Shown here: in pieces, positions 1-6,982 of the stretch | Layout: each line of letters starts with the position of its first letter | Numbering within the stretch: position 1 is the stretch's first letter | From: WVYX01 sp039592335 | GTDB lineage: Bacteria; Gemmatimonadota; Gemmatimonadetes; Gemmatimonadales; GWC2-71-9 | NCBI GenBank assembly: GCA_039592335.1 | Contig: JBDHBX010000034.1 | Coordinates: 1 to 22,884 of the forward strand | DNA length: 22,884 nt | Reading direction: 5' to 3' | The notes under the pieces: generated by a model | What the model was told of the DNA's origin: nothing | The model's input: the letters and a program-made list of their open reading frames with translations, nothing else | The model's database searches: none | Position numbers and translations under genes: made by a program

Positions 1-92
1 CCGATCTTCGTGTCGGGATCCTCCTCTCGCCGGTACCGAAGCACTCACCAACCTGGATATTCAGGACATGCCGTGGCTATGAAACATGCCTC

Positions 93-467
93 TTAACGTA
101 TTTGCACTAGGATCACGCCGTGCACGTGGCCTGGTCCCCAGCGGTGCTGCGCCTCGGACATATCCAGGAACTGCAGAGAACTCACGCTGAAGGCATTGAT
201 GCCGCGTAGGGCCTCCACGCCGCCTAGTCGCACGTTGCCTTCGTAGACCCAGATCTGTTCTGAATCGTCCATGTCGTGTGCTCCGCGCTTCACGAGCCAG
301 AAAGGCCGCAGCGTCTCCACCACCTCGTAACAGTTGTGCCAGTCCTGTTGATTGAGCTCGGCGCTGCTGATCACGGCCTGGTCCTTGGGGGGGCCGCCGA
401 TGCCATAGGCACAGTCGAGCCCGAGCCCTACCGCCAGAATGATGGCAACGAATGACGACTGTCTCAC
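93..467 (-). CDS. small exported TonB-plug-like protein
   Basis: The reading frame gives 124 aa from a GTG at 467. That start is preferred over an in-frame ATG at 524 because GGAGGGAGGG lies just upstream of the GTG and the hydrophobic segment (FVAIILAVGLGL) then falls at the N-terminus as a signal peptide. The mature part contains YEVVETLRPFWLVKRG, then IWVYEGNVRLGGVEALRGI, and ends near FLDMSEAQHRWGPGHVHGVI. This order (alpha segment, 'vy.dG.rlGg...L', 'a....GpGh..GvI.v') resembles the plug domain of TonB-dependent receptors as seen in short stand-alone proteins of Gemmatimonadota, judged from memory. No barrel follows, so it is not a transporter by itself. The function is unknown. The gene lies at the edge of the repeat-containing accessory region. 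Confidence 0.72.
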   Translation of the reverse strand: MRQSSFVAIILAVGLGLDCAYGIGGPPKDQAVISSAELNQQDWHNCYEVVETLRPFWLVKRGAHDMDDSEQIWVYEGNVRLGGVEALRGINAFSVSSLQFLDMSEAQHRWGPGHVHGVILVQIR

Positions 468-793
468 GGTTCCCTCCCTCCATCTGTCATGACCGCACTC
501 TCTGATTTGGGACCCGGTCAGCATCCCCTCGGTGGTCCTGGCGGTCGCGTCGTCGGTGGGCGTCCTGGGAGGGTTGGGGCGTCGCTCTAGCGAGGCGGGC
601 CGTCGAGGCCATCGGCGGATCGACGGATGCAGCTAATGTGTCCTCGGGGACATGTGTTGCAAGGGTAAATCTGAAGCGGGTTTGTTCAGTTTAGCGGCCC
701 GGAAACACCACTGCCCGGCGCGGACGGGGGGCGCTTGACTTCTTCTTGACGCACCGTCCCCAGCGTAGGTGCAGGCTCAAGAGGAGGTGCCTC
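468..793. other. intergenic stretch holding long repeat copy A
   Basis: These 326 bases separate two divergent small genes. The minus-strand ribosome binding site of the plug-like gene lies at 468-480, and AAGAGGAGG of the plus-strand gene at about 778-786. The middle is occupied by repeat copy A (about 541-715). No coding frame here is convincing, and no clear sigma70 promoter could be picked out by eye. Confidence 0.6.
541..715. repeat. dispersed imperfect repeat, long copy A
   Basis: This segment aligns with 2914-3070 along most of its length. A 36-bp block at 595-630 is identical to 2966-3001 and contains a hairpin CCGTCGA / TCGACGG with a 13-nt loop. A second conserved block follows: GCTAATGTG at 632-640, and then TTTAGCGGCCCGGAAAC at 690-706. 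The part between these blocks is divergent. GCTAA near 632 and TTAGC near 691 are complementary, as the outer arms of a folded site would be. The seven bases at 689-695 (GTTTAGC) are one mismatch from the integron R' consensus GTTRRRY. The class of element is not known. Confidence 0.75.
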
Positions 794-1009
794 ATGCATG
801 TGAGGATTGCTCGGGCAAGCCGACCTCTGGCGCTGCTCGGCGCGACGCTGCTGGCCCTCTCGTTGGCGGTCCATCAAGGTGCCTGCGTCGATTCCGTTTC
901 CGAGCCCTCGACGAAGTGCACCGGGACCTGCTACGAGTGTGGATGCCCCACGGGCCAGCGATGCGTGACTCCGATGGGATCCTGGTTCCCGGTATGCAAG
1001 CGTCGATAG
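794..1009 (+). CDS. 71-aa cysteine-rich exported peptide
   Basis: The ATG at 794 is chosen because AGGAGG lies 7-8 nt upstream; in-frame starts further upstream lack such a site. The N-terminus is basic (MHVRIARASR) and followed by a hydrophobic helix (PLALLGATLLALSLAV), so export is likely. GAC at the end of that helix is a poor lipobox, so a lipoprotein is possible but not clear. The mature part has cysteines in the pattern KCTGTCYECGCPTGQRC and a final VCK, suggesting a disulfide-stabilised or metal-binding mini-domain. No family was recognised. The gene sits alone between repeat copies A and C. Confidence 0.55.
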   Translation: MHVRIARASRPLALLGATLLALSLAVHQGACVDSVSEPSTKCTGTCYECGCPTGQRCVTPMGSWFPVCKRR

Positions 1010-1019
1010 CACGCACTCC

Positions 1020-1050
1020 CTTGTTCAGTTGAGCGGCCCGCAAATGACAG
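1020..1050. repeat. short repeat copy C
   Basis: Directly after the stop of the Cys-rich peptide gene, TTGTTCAGTTGAGCGGCCCG recurs with one substitution relative to copy A (683-702) and is followed by a similar CAAATGACAGCG. Only the conserved end block is present, without the 36-bp core. Here the seven bases at 1028-1034 are GTTGAGC, an exact match to the integron core consensus GTTRRRY. Nothing that folds like a complete attC can be seen between the stop codon and this core. Confidence 0.6.
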
Positions 1051-1276
1051 CGTCCGGTGACAGGGCCGGGCGGTGCTCTTTGTGCTTGCCGATGGCTTGA
1101 CGAAGCGCCCGGCCCGGTCCTTCTCTATTCCAGAACACACCCGCCGCCCACCTACGGGGGACCCTCGCGACCGCGCTGCTACGAATGGGGGCTCAGGTGA
1201 GAGCGGTGGGATTCTGGCAGGTGCATGCGCGGGTCAGGCCACCTGTCAGTGTGGGTACATTCTGATCAGCAGGCGC

Positions 1277-1813
1277 TCACAGCAAGAAGGGGACGAACAT
1301 CTTTGTACGCGTGACATAATCAGAGTACACCACCCCAAAACGACCTGCATTGAACTGCTCCTCGGAGCGCGCGGTCGCAATCCAGAAAGCGGTCGCCGCC
1401 AACACAAGCACGGTGCTCGCCAAGTCGACACGCTTCAAGAACACGCCCCATCCAAGAAACATGAGCGACGCATAGAGCGGATGTCGGATGTAGCGATACA
1501 CGCCAGCCTCAACCAGTGATTCTGTCTCCTCCATGATGCGCTGCCGAGCTCCCCCGACAGACCTGAGAAGGTAGACCCCATGTACTGCGAGGGCGGTCGA
1601 CCCTGCGAGGATGGTCCAGGAAAGGATCTGCCTAATCGAGAGCGGGTCGCGAAACCAATGGGTGGCGTTCCACGCGACGAGCGCTGCCAAGAGCTCAAAG
1701 CCGCAGAACCGAAAGAAGCCGTAGGCCAGCTTGGCGCGCCAAGCATGCACAGACGCGGTGACTGCCACACCAGACAGCACCACGAAAAGGAGTGCTTGCA
1801 GTGGACTTATCAC
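1277..1813 (-). CDS. PEMT/ICMT-type membrane methyltransferase family protein
   Basis: From the GTG at 1813 the product is 178 aa. This start has GGAGG eight nt upstream and opens directly into a membrane helix (VISPLQALLFVVLSGVAV). A longer frame to 1960 adds a non-hydrophobic, low-quality extension and runs to within a few bases of the attC-like site, so it was rejected. There are about four or five hydrophobic segments. The C-terminal half has the hallmark YRYIRHPLYASLMFLGWG (RHPxY) followed by EEQFNAGRFGVVYSDYVTRT, as in phospholipid and isoprenylcysteine carboxyl methyltransferase families, which use S-adenosylmethionine at the membrane. The substrate cannot be told. Base composition is lower in GC than in genes beyond 7800, consistent with transfer. 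Confidence 0.82.
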   Translation of the reverse strand: MISPLQALLFVVLSGVAVTASVHAWRAKLAYGFFRFCGFELLAALVAWNATHWFRDPLSIRQILSWTILAGSTALAVHGVYLLRSVGGARQRIMEETESLVEAGVYRYIRHPLYASLMFLGWGVFLKRVDLASTVLVLAATAFWIATARSEEQFNAGRFGVVYSDYVTRTKMFVPFLL

Positions 1814-1961
1814 GTCCGATGCCTCCAACCGTAGGGCGTCGAGTCGTATCGACCGCGACCCATGGGCAGGACCGGCCTGACGACGTCGCGGATCAGCCGC
1901 GGGCGTGACGACTCCCCAGCTGTTAGATGCCGATCGTGAGACAAATCCTACCAGCTTCACA

Positions 1962-2021
1962 ACTCAACGGCCTTCCTTAATCGAACCGAGCCGCCCCGTC
2001 AGCTGCATGGGCGTGTTAGGT
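1962..2021 (-). other. attC-like site overlapping the doxX-like stop codon
   Basis: On the minus strand the sequence begins ACCTAAC (matches RYYYAAC) and ends GTTGAGT (matches GTTRRRY), 60 bases in all, within the attC size range. The TAA stop of the DoxX-like gene lies inside the first core, as is common in integron cassettes, and GCAGCTGACGG follows at a position where attC sites often have it. Against this, the inner L boxes pair poorly (only a few bases around CGCCC and GGCC). It may be a degenerate attC or a coincidence. Confidence 0.35.
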
Positions 2022-2519
2022 GGCGCGCTCCTTCGAAGTCTCGGGCGGGGGCACCTGTAGCTTTCCTCCACGCACCGTCGAGCCCACCACGATGGCCGCA
2101 CCCACCAGCACAAGATTCTTGATGATATACTGACCTTCCAGCGTCGGCGAATACGGGAACACAGTAAAAGTCTCCGAGGGGAAGAAGACCAGCGGGAGCG
2201 TGGTGCCGGGCATTTGGATGAACAACAGCAAGAGTGTCAAGCGCAAGAACTGGCCCGTGATCAGCCCTATGCCAATGAGCGTCTCCCACACGGCAAGGAG
2301 CGGTAACGCTAGTGATGGCTCCACGACGCCCAGAGTGAGGCGTTCAATCGTGCGCGCCGCGAGATCAGCCGCAGGACTCCATCCCGGCACGAACTTGATG
2401 GCGCCGAACCACACAAAGACAATACCAAGGGCAAGCCGCGTAAGCGTCACTCCGTTCCGAGCCATCCAGGCTGTGATGCGGAAGTCGACGTGCTCGAGGC
2501 GGGTGGGCACGGTCATCAT
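2016..2519 (-). CDS. DoxX/YkgB-like inner-membrane protein
   Basis: The product is 167 aa from the ATG at 2519, or 166 aa from a second adjacent ATG at 2516; GGAG lies upstream of both. Four hydrophobic helices are visible: around residues 26-40 (LALGIVFVWFGAIKF), 72-88, 92-110 and 130-148 (IIKNLVLVGAAIVVG). FVWFGAIKFVPG near the N-terminus and TLEGQYIIKNLVLVGAA near the C-terminus fit DoxX-like/DUF417 proteins, small four-helix membrane proteins linked in some bacteria to redox or thiol stress. The exact role is not defined. It starts 10 nt after the stop of the YdhR-like gene, so the two form a short operon. Its stop falls in an attC-like site. Confidence 0.78.
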   Translation of the reverse strand: MMTVPTRLEHVDFRITAWMARNGVTLTRLALGIVFVWFGAIKFVPGWSPAADLAARTIERLTLGVVEPSLALPLLAVWETLIGIGLITGQFLRLTLLLLFIQMPGTTLPLVFFPSETFTVFPYSPTLEGQYIIKNLVLVGAAIVVGSTVRGGKLQVPPPETSKERAT

Positions 2520-2529
2520 GATTCTCCAT

Positions 2530-2874
2530 TCATGAACGGCGGACGCGCCAAGCCGATGCGCCCGTCTTCACTGGCCCACGCGTGACCGCTGTCGGATCGT
2601 CCAGCACGTCGAACACCTTAGCGCTGAAATTACTGAAGGCGGGATCACTCTGCACCTGCGCTACTAGCGGTCCCGCGAGGAACGCCTGCAGAGAGGACTC
2701 GTCATCAAACAGGTAGATCCCGCCGGCCTCGCTCCCCCTTTCGTTCATCAGCCAGATTTTCCATCGGAGCCCATCGACGGCGGCGAACTCGGTGGCGAGG
2801 GAGTCGGCAATCTGCTCGAACTCGGCGCGTGACATGCTGAAGTTGAAATTCAGCTGTAGAAGCTTGCCGGACAT
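2530..2874 (-). CDS. YdhR-family putative monooxygenase
   Basis: The 114-aa product starts at the ATG at 2874 with GGAGG seven nt upstream. LLQLNFNF at the start, GLRWKIWLMNERGSEAGGIYLFDDESSLQAFL in the middle and SAKVFDVLDD near residue 90 match the small ferredoxin-like YdhR family (compare E. coli YdhR: LLQLHF, WKVW, EAGGIYLF, AKVFDV). Those proteins are dimeric alpha-beta barrels assigned as putative monooxygenases, with no firm substrate. It is followed 10 nt later by the DoxX-like gene, suggesting a paired redox function. Repeat copy B lies immediately upstream. Confidence 0.85.
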   Translation of the reverse strand: MSGKLLQLNFNFSMSRAEFEQIADSLATEFAAVDGLRWKIWLMNERGSEAGGIYLFDDESSLQAFLAGPLVAQVQSDPAFSNFSAKVFDVLDDPTAVTRGPVKTGASAWRVRRS

Positions 2875-2913
2875 GGCTGTACCTCCGCAGGGCTGTGATG
2901 CTGTCGGTGGCTC

Positions 2914-3070
2914 AACGGTCGCGTTGTCGGTGTGGCGTCCGACTTTGGAGGGCGTCGCTCTGGCAGCGGGCCGTCGAGGCCATCGGCGGATCGACGGATG
3001 CGGCTAATGTGCTGCCGGGGGCAGGCGAAACAACGGCGGGTTCACTCGGGTTTAGCGGCCCGGAAACCAC
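2914..3070. repeat. dispersed imperfect repeat, long copy B
   Basis: The segment aligns to copy A, with the identical 36-bp block at 2966-3001, GCTAATGTG at 3003-3011 and GTTTAGCGGCCCGGAAAC at 3050-3067. The piece between the last two blocks is shorter and different from A. GCTCAAC at 2910-2916 is an exact RYYYAAC match, 147 bp from GTTTAGC, so a long attC-like pair on the minus strand is conceivable. Because the similarity to copies A and C continues about 15 bases beyond GTTTAGC, a plain integron attC boundary is not fully satisfactory. Confidence 0.75.
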
Positions 3071-3086
3071 AGCGCACATGTGCGCT
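3071..3086. repeat. 16-bp perfect palindrome
   Basis: AGCGCACATGTGCGCT is a perfect palindrome adjoining the end of repeat copy B and 23 bp downstream of the small lipoprotein gene's stop. It lacks a T-run on either side, so a terminator is not supported. A dyad protein-binding site or an element end is possible. Confidence 0.5.
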
Positions 3087-3109
3087 TAGGCAGCTCGACA
3101 GCAGTCTTC

Positions 3110-3496
3110 TCAGTTCTCCCAGCAACCTCCTTGTGATTCGCAGTAGATCAGAGCGCCGAGGACCAAGGCGGCACCCACTCCGATCACGATCCCTGCGGCG
3201 AGCAAGACTGTCTTGCCGGAATCACCCTCACGCAACTCCAGTTCGCTCACGCTAGCGAGGGGGATGCTCACCCGCTGACCCTCACGGAGCCCGGTGAGAG
3301 TGTCGCCGGACACCGTTGGCTGGAAGACCTCCACCTGCGAGCCGTCGATGAGCGTCACCCGTACGTTGTCTGGCTGCTCATCCGCAAGAACCTGTTCCGG
3401 GCTCACCTTTTGCGTCTTCCATGATGTACAAGCAGCCAGGTAGCACGGCAGCAGCACGGCACACACGAGCCGTCGAAGCGTGGATTGTCGGCACAT
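3110..3496 (-). CDS. small lipoprotein with barrel-like domain and C-terminal membrane helix
   Basis: The ATG at 3496 is preferred over one at 3523, because GGGAGG lies just upstream and a compact lipoprotein signal then begins the protein (MCRQSTLRRLV...YLAAC, lipobox LAAC, Cys23). The 128-aa product next shows VRVTLIDGSQVEVFQPTV, GDTLTGLREGQRVSIPLASV and SELELRE, an all-beta pattern like a small SH3/Sm-type barrel. A hydrophobic helix follows (VLLAAGIVIGVGAALVLGALI), and the protein ends in a Cys-containing tail. No enzymatic motif is present. The architecture resembles the protein at 21652-22266. The function is unknown; envelope-anchored. Confidence 0.72.
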   Translation of the reverse strand: MCRQSTLRRLVCAVLLPCYLAACTSWKTQKVSPEQVLADEQPDNVRVTLIDGSQVEVFQPTVSGDTLTGLREGQRVSIPLASVSELELREGDSGKTVLLAAGIVIGVGAALVLGALIYCESQGGCWEN

Positions 3497-3868
3497 GGTC
3501 CTCCCTGGTTGCACCGACTCCAAGGTGCCACAGATGGCATTTCAAACAACTGGTGGTCTTGAGACGGTCCAGCAGGTCGACGGCCATGAAACGCCCTCCA
3601 CTGCAGCCAACACTACACTGCGACCTGCCAGCAATCCGAGCTAGAGCGGTAAGGTGATAAGAACAGTCGGTATTGCGGACTATGCAATCCCACACAGCGC
3701 ACCTCCGCTGCAACAAGATCCGGCCGAGAATCCCGAGTGGAATTACCCTGTTTCTTCGCTCGATTTGCTACAAGCTTGGTCCTATACGTCGTCCGCCGAT
3801 GGGGACGGTGAGGTGGCCGGTCGGGGCGTTGCGGGCGGACGGGAGCGCAACGCGATCGGAGGCCACAG
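3497..3868. other. divergent intergenic region
   Basis: These 372 bases separate the minus-strand lipoprotein gene from the plus-strand beta-helix gene and must hold both promoters, but no -35/-10 pair good enough to report was found. Local GC is lower than in the downstream gene around 3540-3790. No repeat copy and no credible coding frame were seen. Confidence 0.5.
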
Positions 3869-6769
3869 ATGAACCGGGTGAGGGGCGTTCTTGCGGTGCT
3901 GGTTGCGGTGGCGTGGGCTGACGAGGCGAGGTCCCAGGCAGCTACGTTCACGGTCAACTCCGCCGACGACGTAGATGATGGCACCTGCGACGCCACGCAC
4001 TGTAGCCTGCGGGAAGCGATCAATGCCGCCAGCGGGACGGGCGGCTTGATCGCCTTCGCCATCTCAGGCACCGGTCCACACACCATTCAGCCCAACTCCG
4101 CTCTTCCCACCCCGTGGACCGTTGTGGTCGACGGCTACACCCAGCCCGGTGCCAGCCCCAACACCAATCCTCCCAACATGGGCACCAACGCCGTGCTCAT
4201 GATCGAGCTCGACGGGACAAATGCGGGATCCGGTGTGAACGGCCTGAACATCAACGCCAGTGGCAGTACGGTCCGGGGTCTGGTCATCAACCGGTTTGCG
4301 GGGGCGGGGATTCGGCTCGGGTCGAGCGGGAACGTGGTCGAGGGGAATTTCCTTGGCACGGACGTGGCCGGAGCCACGGCCCTCGGCAACGATGTAGGGG
4401 TCGAGGTCGCTGGGCCCAACAACACGATAGGGGGGAACACGCCGTCCGCTCGCAACCTGATCTCCGGCCAGTTTCGAGGGATCAAGGGTGGGGCGACGGG
4501 TACGGTGGTGCAGGGGAATCTGATCGGCACCGACGCCGCTGGGACCTCCGCTCTCACCCTGGGCAACACCAACGGCATTCGATTTGATGGCGCATCCAAC
4601 ACGGTCATCGGTGGGACGGCAGCGGCGGAGCGCAATGTCATCTCCGGCAATGGGTTTGGCGTGGTCCTCCTGGGCGGCGGCGTGTCAAACAACGTGGTGC
4701 AGGGGAATTACATCGGCACTGATGTCACCGGAGCCGTCGTCGTCGGGAACTCCTTCGACGGCGTTCTCGCCGGAGATGGGACGATCATAGGGGGGACGGT
4801 CGACGGCGCCGGGAACGTCATCTCCGGCAATGGCTGGAACGGGCTGTCCATCAGCGGCACCGGCGCCCTCATACGGGGAAACCTCATCGGGACCGATGCG
4901 TCGGGAACCACGGCGCTAGGCAATGGATCTAACGGGATTGGGATCACCGGTACCAACCACAGCATTGGCGGCACGACCACGGGTGCCGGCAACGTCATCT
5001 CGGATAACGCGATTGGGATCGTGATTGGCGGCACTCAGGTCAGAGTAGAGGGCAACTTCATCGGGACGGATGTCACCGGAATGGGTGCTCTGGGGAACGG
5101 CTTCGGCATAGAGGTACGTGGTTCCGATAACACCATCGGAGGGACGACCGGGGCACGAAACGTCATATCCGCCAGCGGCGCAGACGGCATCCAGGTCCTC
5201 GGGACCACCAGCGGGAACGTCGTGCGGGGCAACTACATCGGCGCCGACGCCGCGGGGCAGCCGACGCTGGGCAATGGACGAGACGGTATCCGCCTCGAGA
5301 GCTCGTCGGGCAACACAGTTGGCGGCTTGGTTACGGGTGCCGGGAATCTCGTGGTTGGCAACAACGGAGCCGGCGTCTCCTTCTCGAGCAGCAGCGCCGT
5401 CGACAACCTCGTCGAGGGAAACACCATCACGGCCAACGGCGCGGGTGGTGTGGTGTCGATCCTCTCCGGTTCGCGCAATGCCATTCTCTCCAACTCGATA
5501 TTCGACAACGGCGGCTTGGGAATCGATCTGGAGTCCGACGGCGTTACTGCCAATGACGCAGGCGATGGTGACGTAGCACCCAATGGGAACGAGCTCCAGA
5601 ACTTCCCGGTGCTCACTTCGGTGATGCGGGGGAGCACTTTGATAGAAGCCTCACTCAACAGTGCTCCCAATTCTGTGTTCAGAGTACAGTTCTTCTCGAA
5701 CGCGACGTGCGATCCCACGGATCACGGAGAGGGAGAGTTCTTCCTGGGCGATACTTTGGTCGTCACCGACGGCGCCGGAGACAACAGCTTCGGCCTTCCC
5801 CTGCCGACCGCTCCCGGCGGTCACCAGTTCGTCACGGCGACGGCGACCGACGCCAGCGGTACCACGTCGGAGTTTTCTGAGTGTGCGGGCTTCGTGCCGG
5901 GATTCGCGCTCGAGGTCTTCACGGACAGCTCCCAGGTCGTGCGGGGATGGAGTCGCGACTACACGGTGCGTGTCAGGGCGGTTGGCGGGTCCCACGACGA
6001 TCCCGTGTCCCTCTCCTGCACCGATCTGCCCGCCCAAGCGGCCTGCTCGTTCGATCCGGCGGCGGTGACGCCGGGCGCGAGTGAGGCCACATCCATCCTT
6101 ACCGTATCCACGGCCAACCCTGGCACCCCTGCGGGGCCTGCCACGTTCACGGTAGTCGGCACCTCTGCATCCTTCGACGCGTCCACCATGACGACCATCG
6201 ATGTCATCGTCGACTTTGACGTAGCCGTGGCGCCCTCCAGCGTTACCATAGCGAGGGGCGAAGCTGCCACGTACACGGTTTCCGTCGACGACGTTGGGGG
6301 GTTCTCCGATGCCATCTCATTATCCTGCTCCGGGTTGCCGAACCTGGCCTCGTGTGCGTTTTCGCCAGCAAGCGTCACGTTGAGTGGCGCCGATGCAACG
6401 TCCACGCTCACGGTTTCCACCACGGCGGCTGGAGCGGTCCCGTTACCACCGGTGTTTAGGTCGCCGAGGGAGCCGATGGTCTTCGGGTTGGTTGCGGTGG
6501 CCGGGCTCCTGATCCTCGGACTCCTTGGCCTCGCGCGGTACTCGTCGAGGGCAACGCGGCGGCCGCTCCAGGTCGCGTGGGTGCTCCCGGCCTTGGCAGT
6601 GGTGCTAGCGTTGGCGTTCAGCGCATGCGGGGACGATGGTGGGGGTCCTACGGGACCGCCCGGTGGGCAGGCCGGTCAGGGAACACCCACCGGGACGTTC
6701 AACGTGACAGTGGCGGGCACAGCAGGGTCCGTCACCCACTCGGAGACGGTGATGCTGGTGGTGCAGTAG
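3869..6769 (+). CDS. CSLREA-type right-handed beta-helix surface protein
   Basis: The 966-aa product has a signal peptide (MNRVRGVLAVLVAVAWADEARSQA) and GGAGG seven nt before the ATG. CSLREA at residues 45-50 is the signature of exported parallel beta-helix proteins. About six repeats of 57-63 aa follow (roughly residues 155-500), each with a GNxIGTDxxGxxALGN block and a later IGGTxxGxxNVISGN block. After the helix come two beta-sandwich, Ig-like units built around LSCTDLPAQAACSFDPAAVT and LSCSGLPNLASCAFSPASVT. The end has two membrane helices (about 870-889 and 901-919), a lipobox-like FSAC at Cys920, a GDDGGG linker and a short TGTFNVTVAGTAGSVTHSETVML sandwich tail. It is probably a cell-surface adhesin-like or polysaccharide-related protein; no catalytic residues were recognised. 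Confidence 0.88.
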   Translation: MNRVRGVLAVLVAVAWADEARSQAATFTVNSADDVDDGTCDATHCSLREAINAASGTGGLIAFAISGTGPHTIQPNSALPTPWTVVVDGYTQPGASPNTNPPNMGTNAVLMIELDGTNAGSGVNGLNINASGSTVRGLVINRFAGAGIRLGSSGNVVEGNFLGTDVAGATALGNDVGVEVAGPNNTIGGNTPSARNLISGQFRGIKGGATGTVVQGNLIGTDAAGTSALTLGNTNGIRFDGASNTVIGGTAAAERNVISGNGFGVVLLGGGVSNNVVQGNYIGTDVTGAVVVGNSFDGVLAGDGTIIGGTVDGAGNVISGNGWNGLSISGTGALIRGNLIGTDASGTTALGNGSNGIGITGTNHSIGGTTTGAGNVISDNAIGIVIGGTQVRVEGNFIGTDVTGMGALGNGFGIEVRGSDNTIGGTTGARNVISASGADGIQVLGTTSGNVVRGNYIGADAAGQPTLGNGRDGIRLESSSGNTVGGLVTGAGNLVVGNNGAGVSFSSSSAVDNLVEGNTITANGAGGVVSILSGSRNAILSNSIFDNGGLGIDLESDGVTANDAGDGDVAPNGNELQNFPVLTSVMRGSTLIEASLNSAPNSVFRVQFFSNATCDPTDHGEGEFFLGDTLVVTDGAGDNSFGLPLPTAPGGHQFVTATATDASGTTSEFSECAGFVPGFALEVFTDSSQVVRGWSRDYTVRVRAVGGSHDDPVSLSCTDLPAQAACSFDPAAVTPGASEATSILTVSTANPGTPAGPATFTVVGTSASFDASTMTTIDVIVDFDVAVAPSSVTIARGEAATYTVSVDDVGGFSDAISLSCSGLPNLASCAFSPASVTLSGADATSTLTVSTTAAGAVPLPPVFRSPREPMVFGLVAVAGLLILGLLGLARYSSRATRRPLQVAWVLPALAVVLALAFSACGDDGGGPTGPPGGQAGQGTPTGTFNVTVAGTAGSVTHSETVMLVVQ
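4340..5300 (+). repeat. tandem beta-helix coding repeats
   Basis: Within the beta-helix gene, a block encoding GN(F/L/Y)(L/I)G(T/A)D recurs near 4349, 4516, 4705, 4882, 5054 and 5234, giving periods of about 165-190 bp. Between them, the block encoding N(V/L)ISG or NVIS recurs. Copies are diverged at the DNA level, so this is an old, selected protein repeat rather than a recent tandem duplication. Confidence 0.8.
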
Positions 6770-6853
6770 GTTCGGAAACAGGTAGAGAGCATGCCCCGTC
6801 GAGGGCGAATCGCTGTGGGACCGACTGAAGACGGAGGCTCTCAAGGGTTCTGA

Positions 6854-6867
6854 GGACCCGCGGGTCC
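6854..6867. repeat. 14-bp perfect palindrome
   Basis: GGACCCGCGGGTCC lies 85 bp past the stop of the beta-helix gene and upstream of the stronger hairpin at 6919-6950. It could add to termination or bind a dimeric protein; there is no U-tract. Confidence 0.35.
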
Positions 6868-6918
6868 GCACTCATTCAGTCGTGCCAGTAACGAGGATTG
6901 ATCACTCTGAATAGGAAC

Positions 6919-6950
6919 GGGGAGGTCGGCATCGATTGGCCGGCCTCCCC
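6919..6950. terminator. bidirectional hairpin terminator candidate
   Basis: GGGGAGGTCGGC and GCCGGCCTCCCC form a 12-bp stem with one G-T-type mismatch around an 8-nt loop. Only TTAT follows, so the U-tract is weak. It lies between the convergent beta-helix gene and the minus-strand exported protein gene and could serve both. Confidence 0.6.
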
Positions 6951-6982
6951 TTATGGCGCCGTCTTTATCGACGCGAATCTCG

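Noticed and set aside
61..483. A 140-codon minus-strand frame overlapping the plug-like gene
   Set aside because: It is a different-frame shadow with an Arg-rich translation; the 93-467 frame has a signal peptide and a strong ribosome binding site at its GTG.
1073..1519. A 148-codon plus-strand frame overlapping the methyltransferase gene
   Set aside because: It lies largely antisense to a gene with family motifs (RHPxY, EExF..FG..Y) and its own product is low-complexity and without domain.
1..3700. An integron integrase, transposase or phage gene to explain the repeats
   Set aside because: None of the frames in this region has tyrosine or serine recombinase or DDE motifs, so mobility of the block remains unproven from the window.
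4340..5300. The repeated blocks as a possible CRISPR array or satellite
   Set aside because: The period is about 165-190 bp, the units are in frame, diverged at DNA level and encode beta-helix rungs; there are no short identical repeats with unique spacers.
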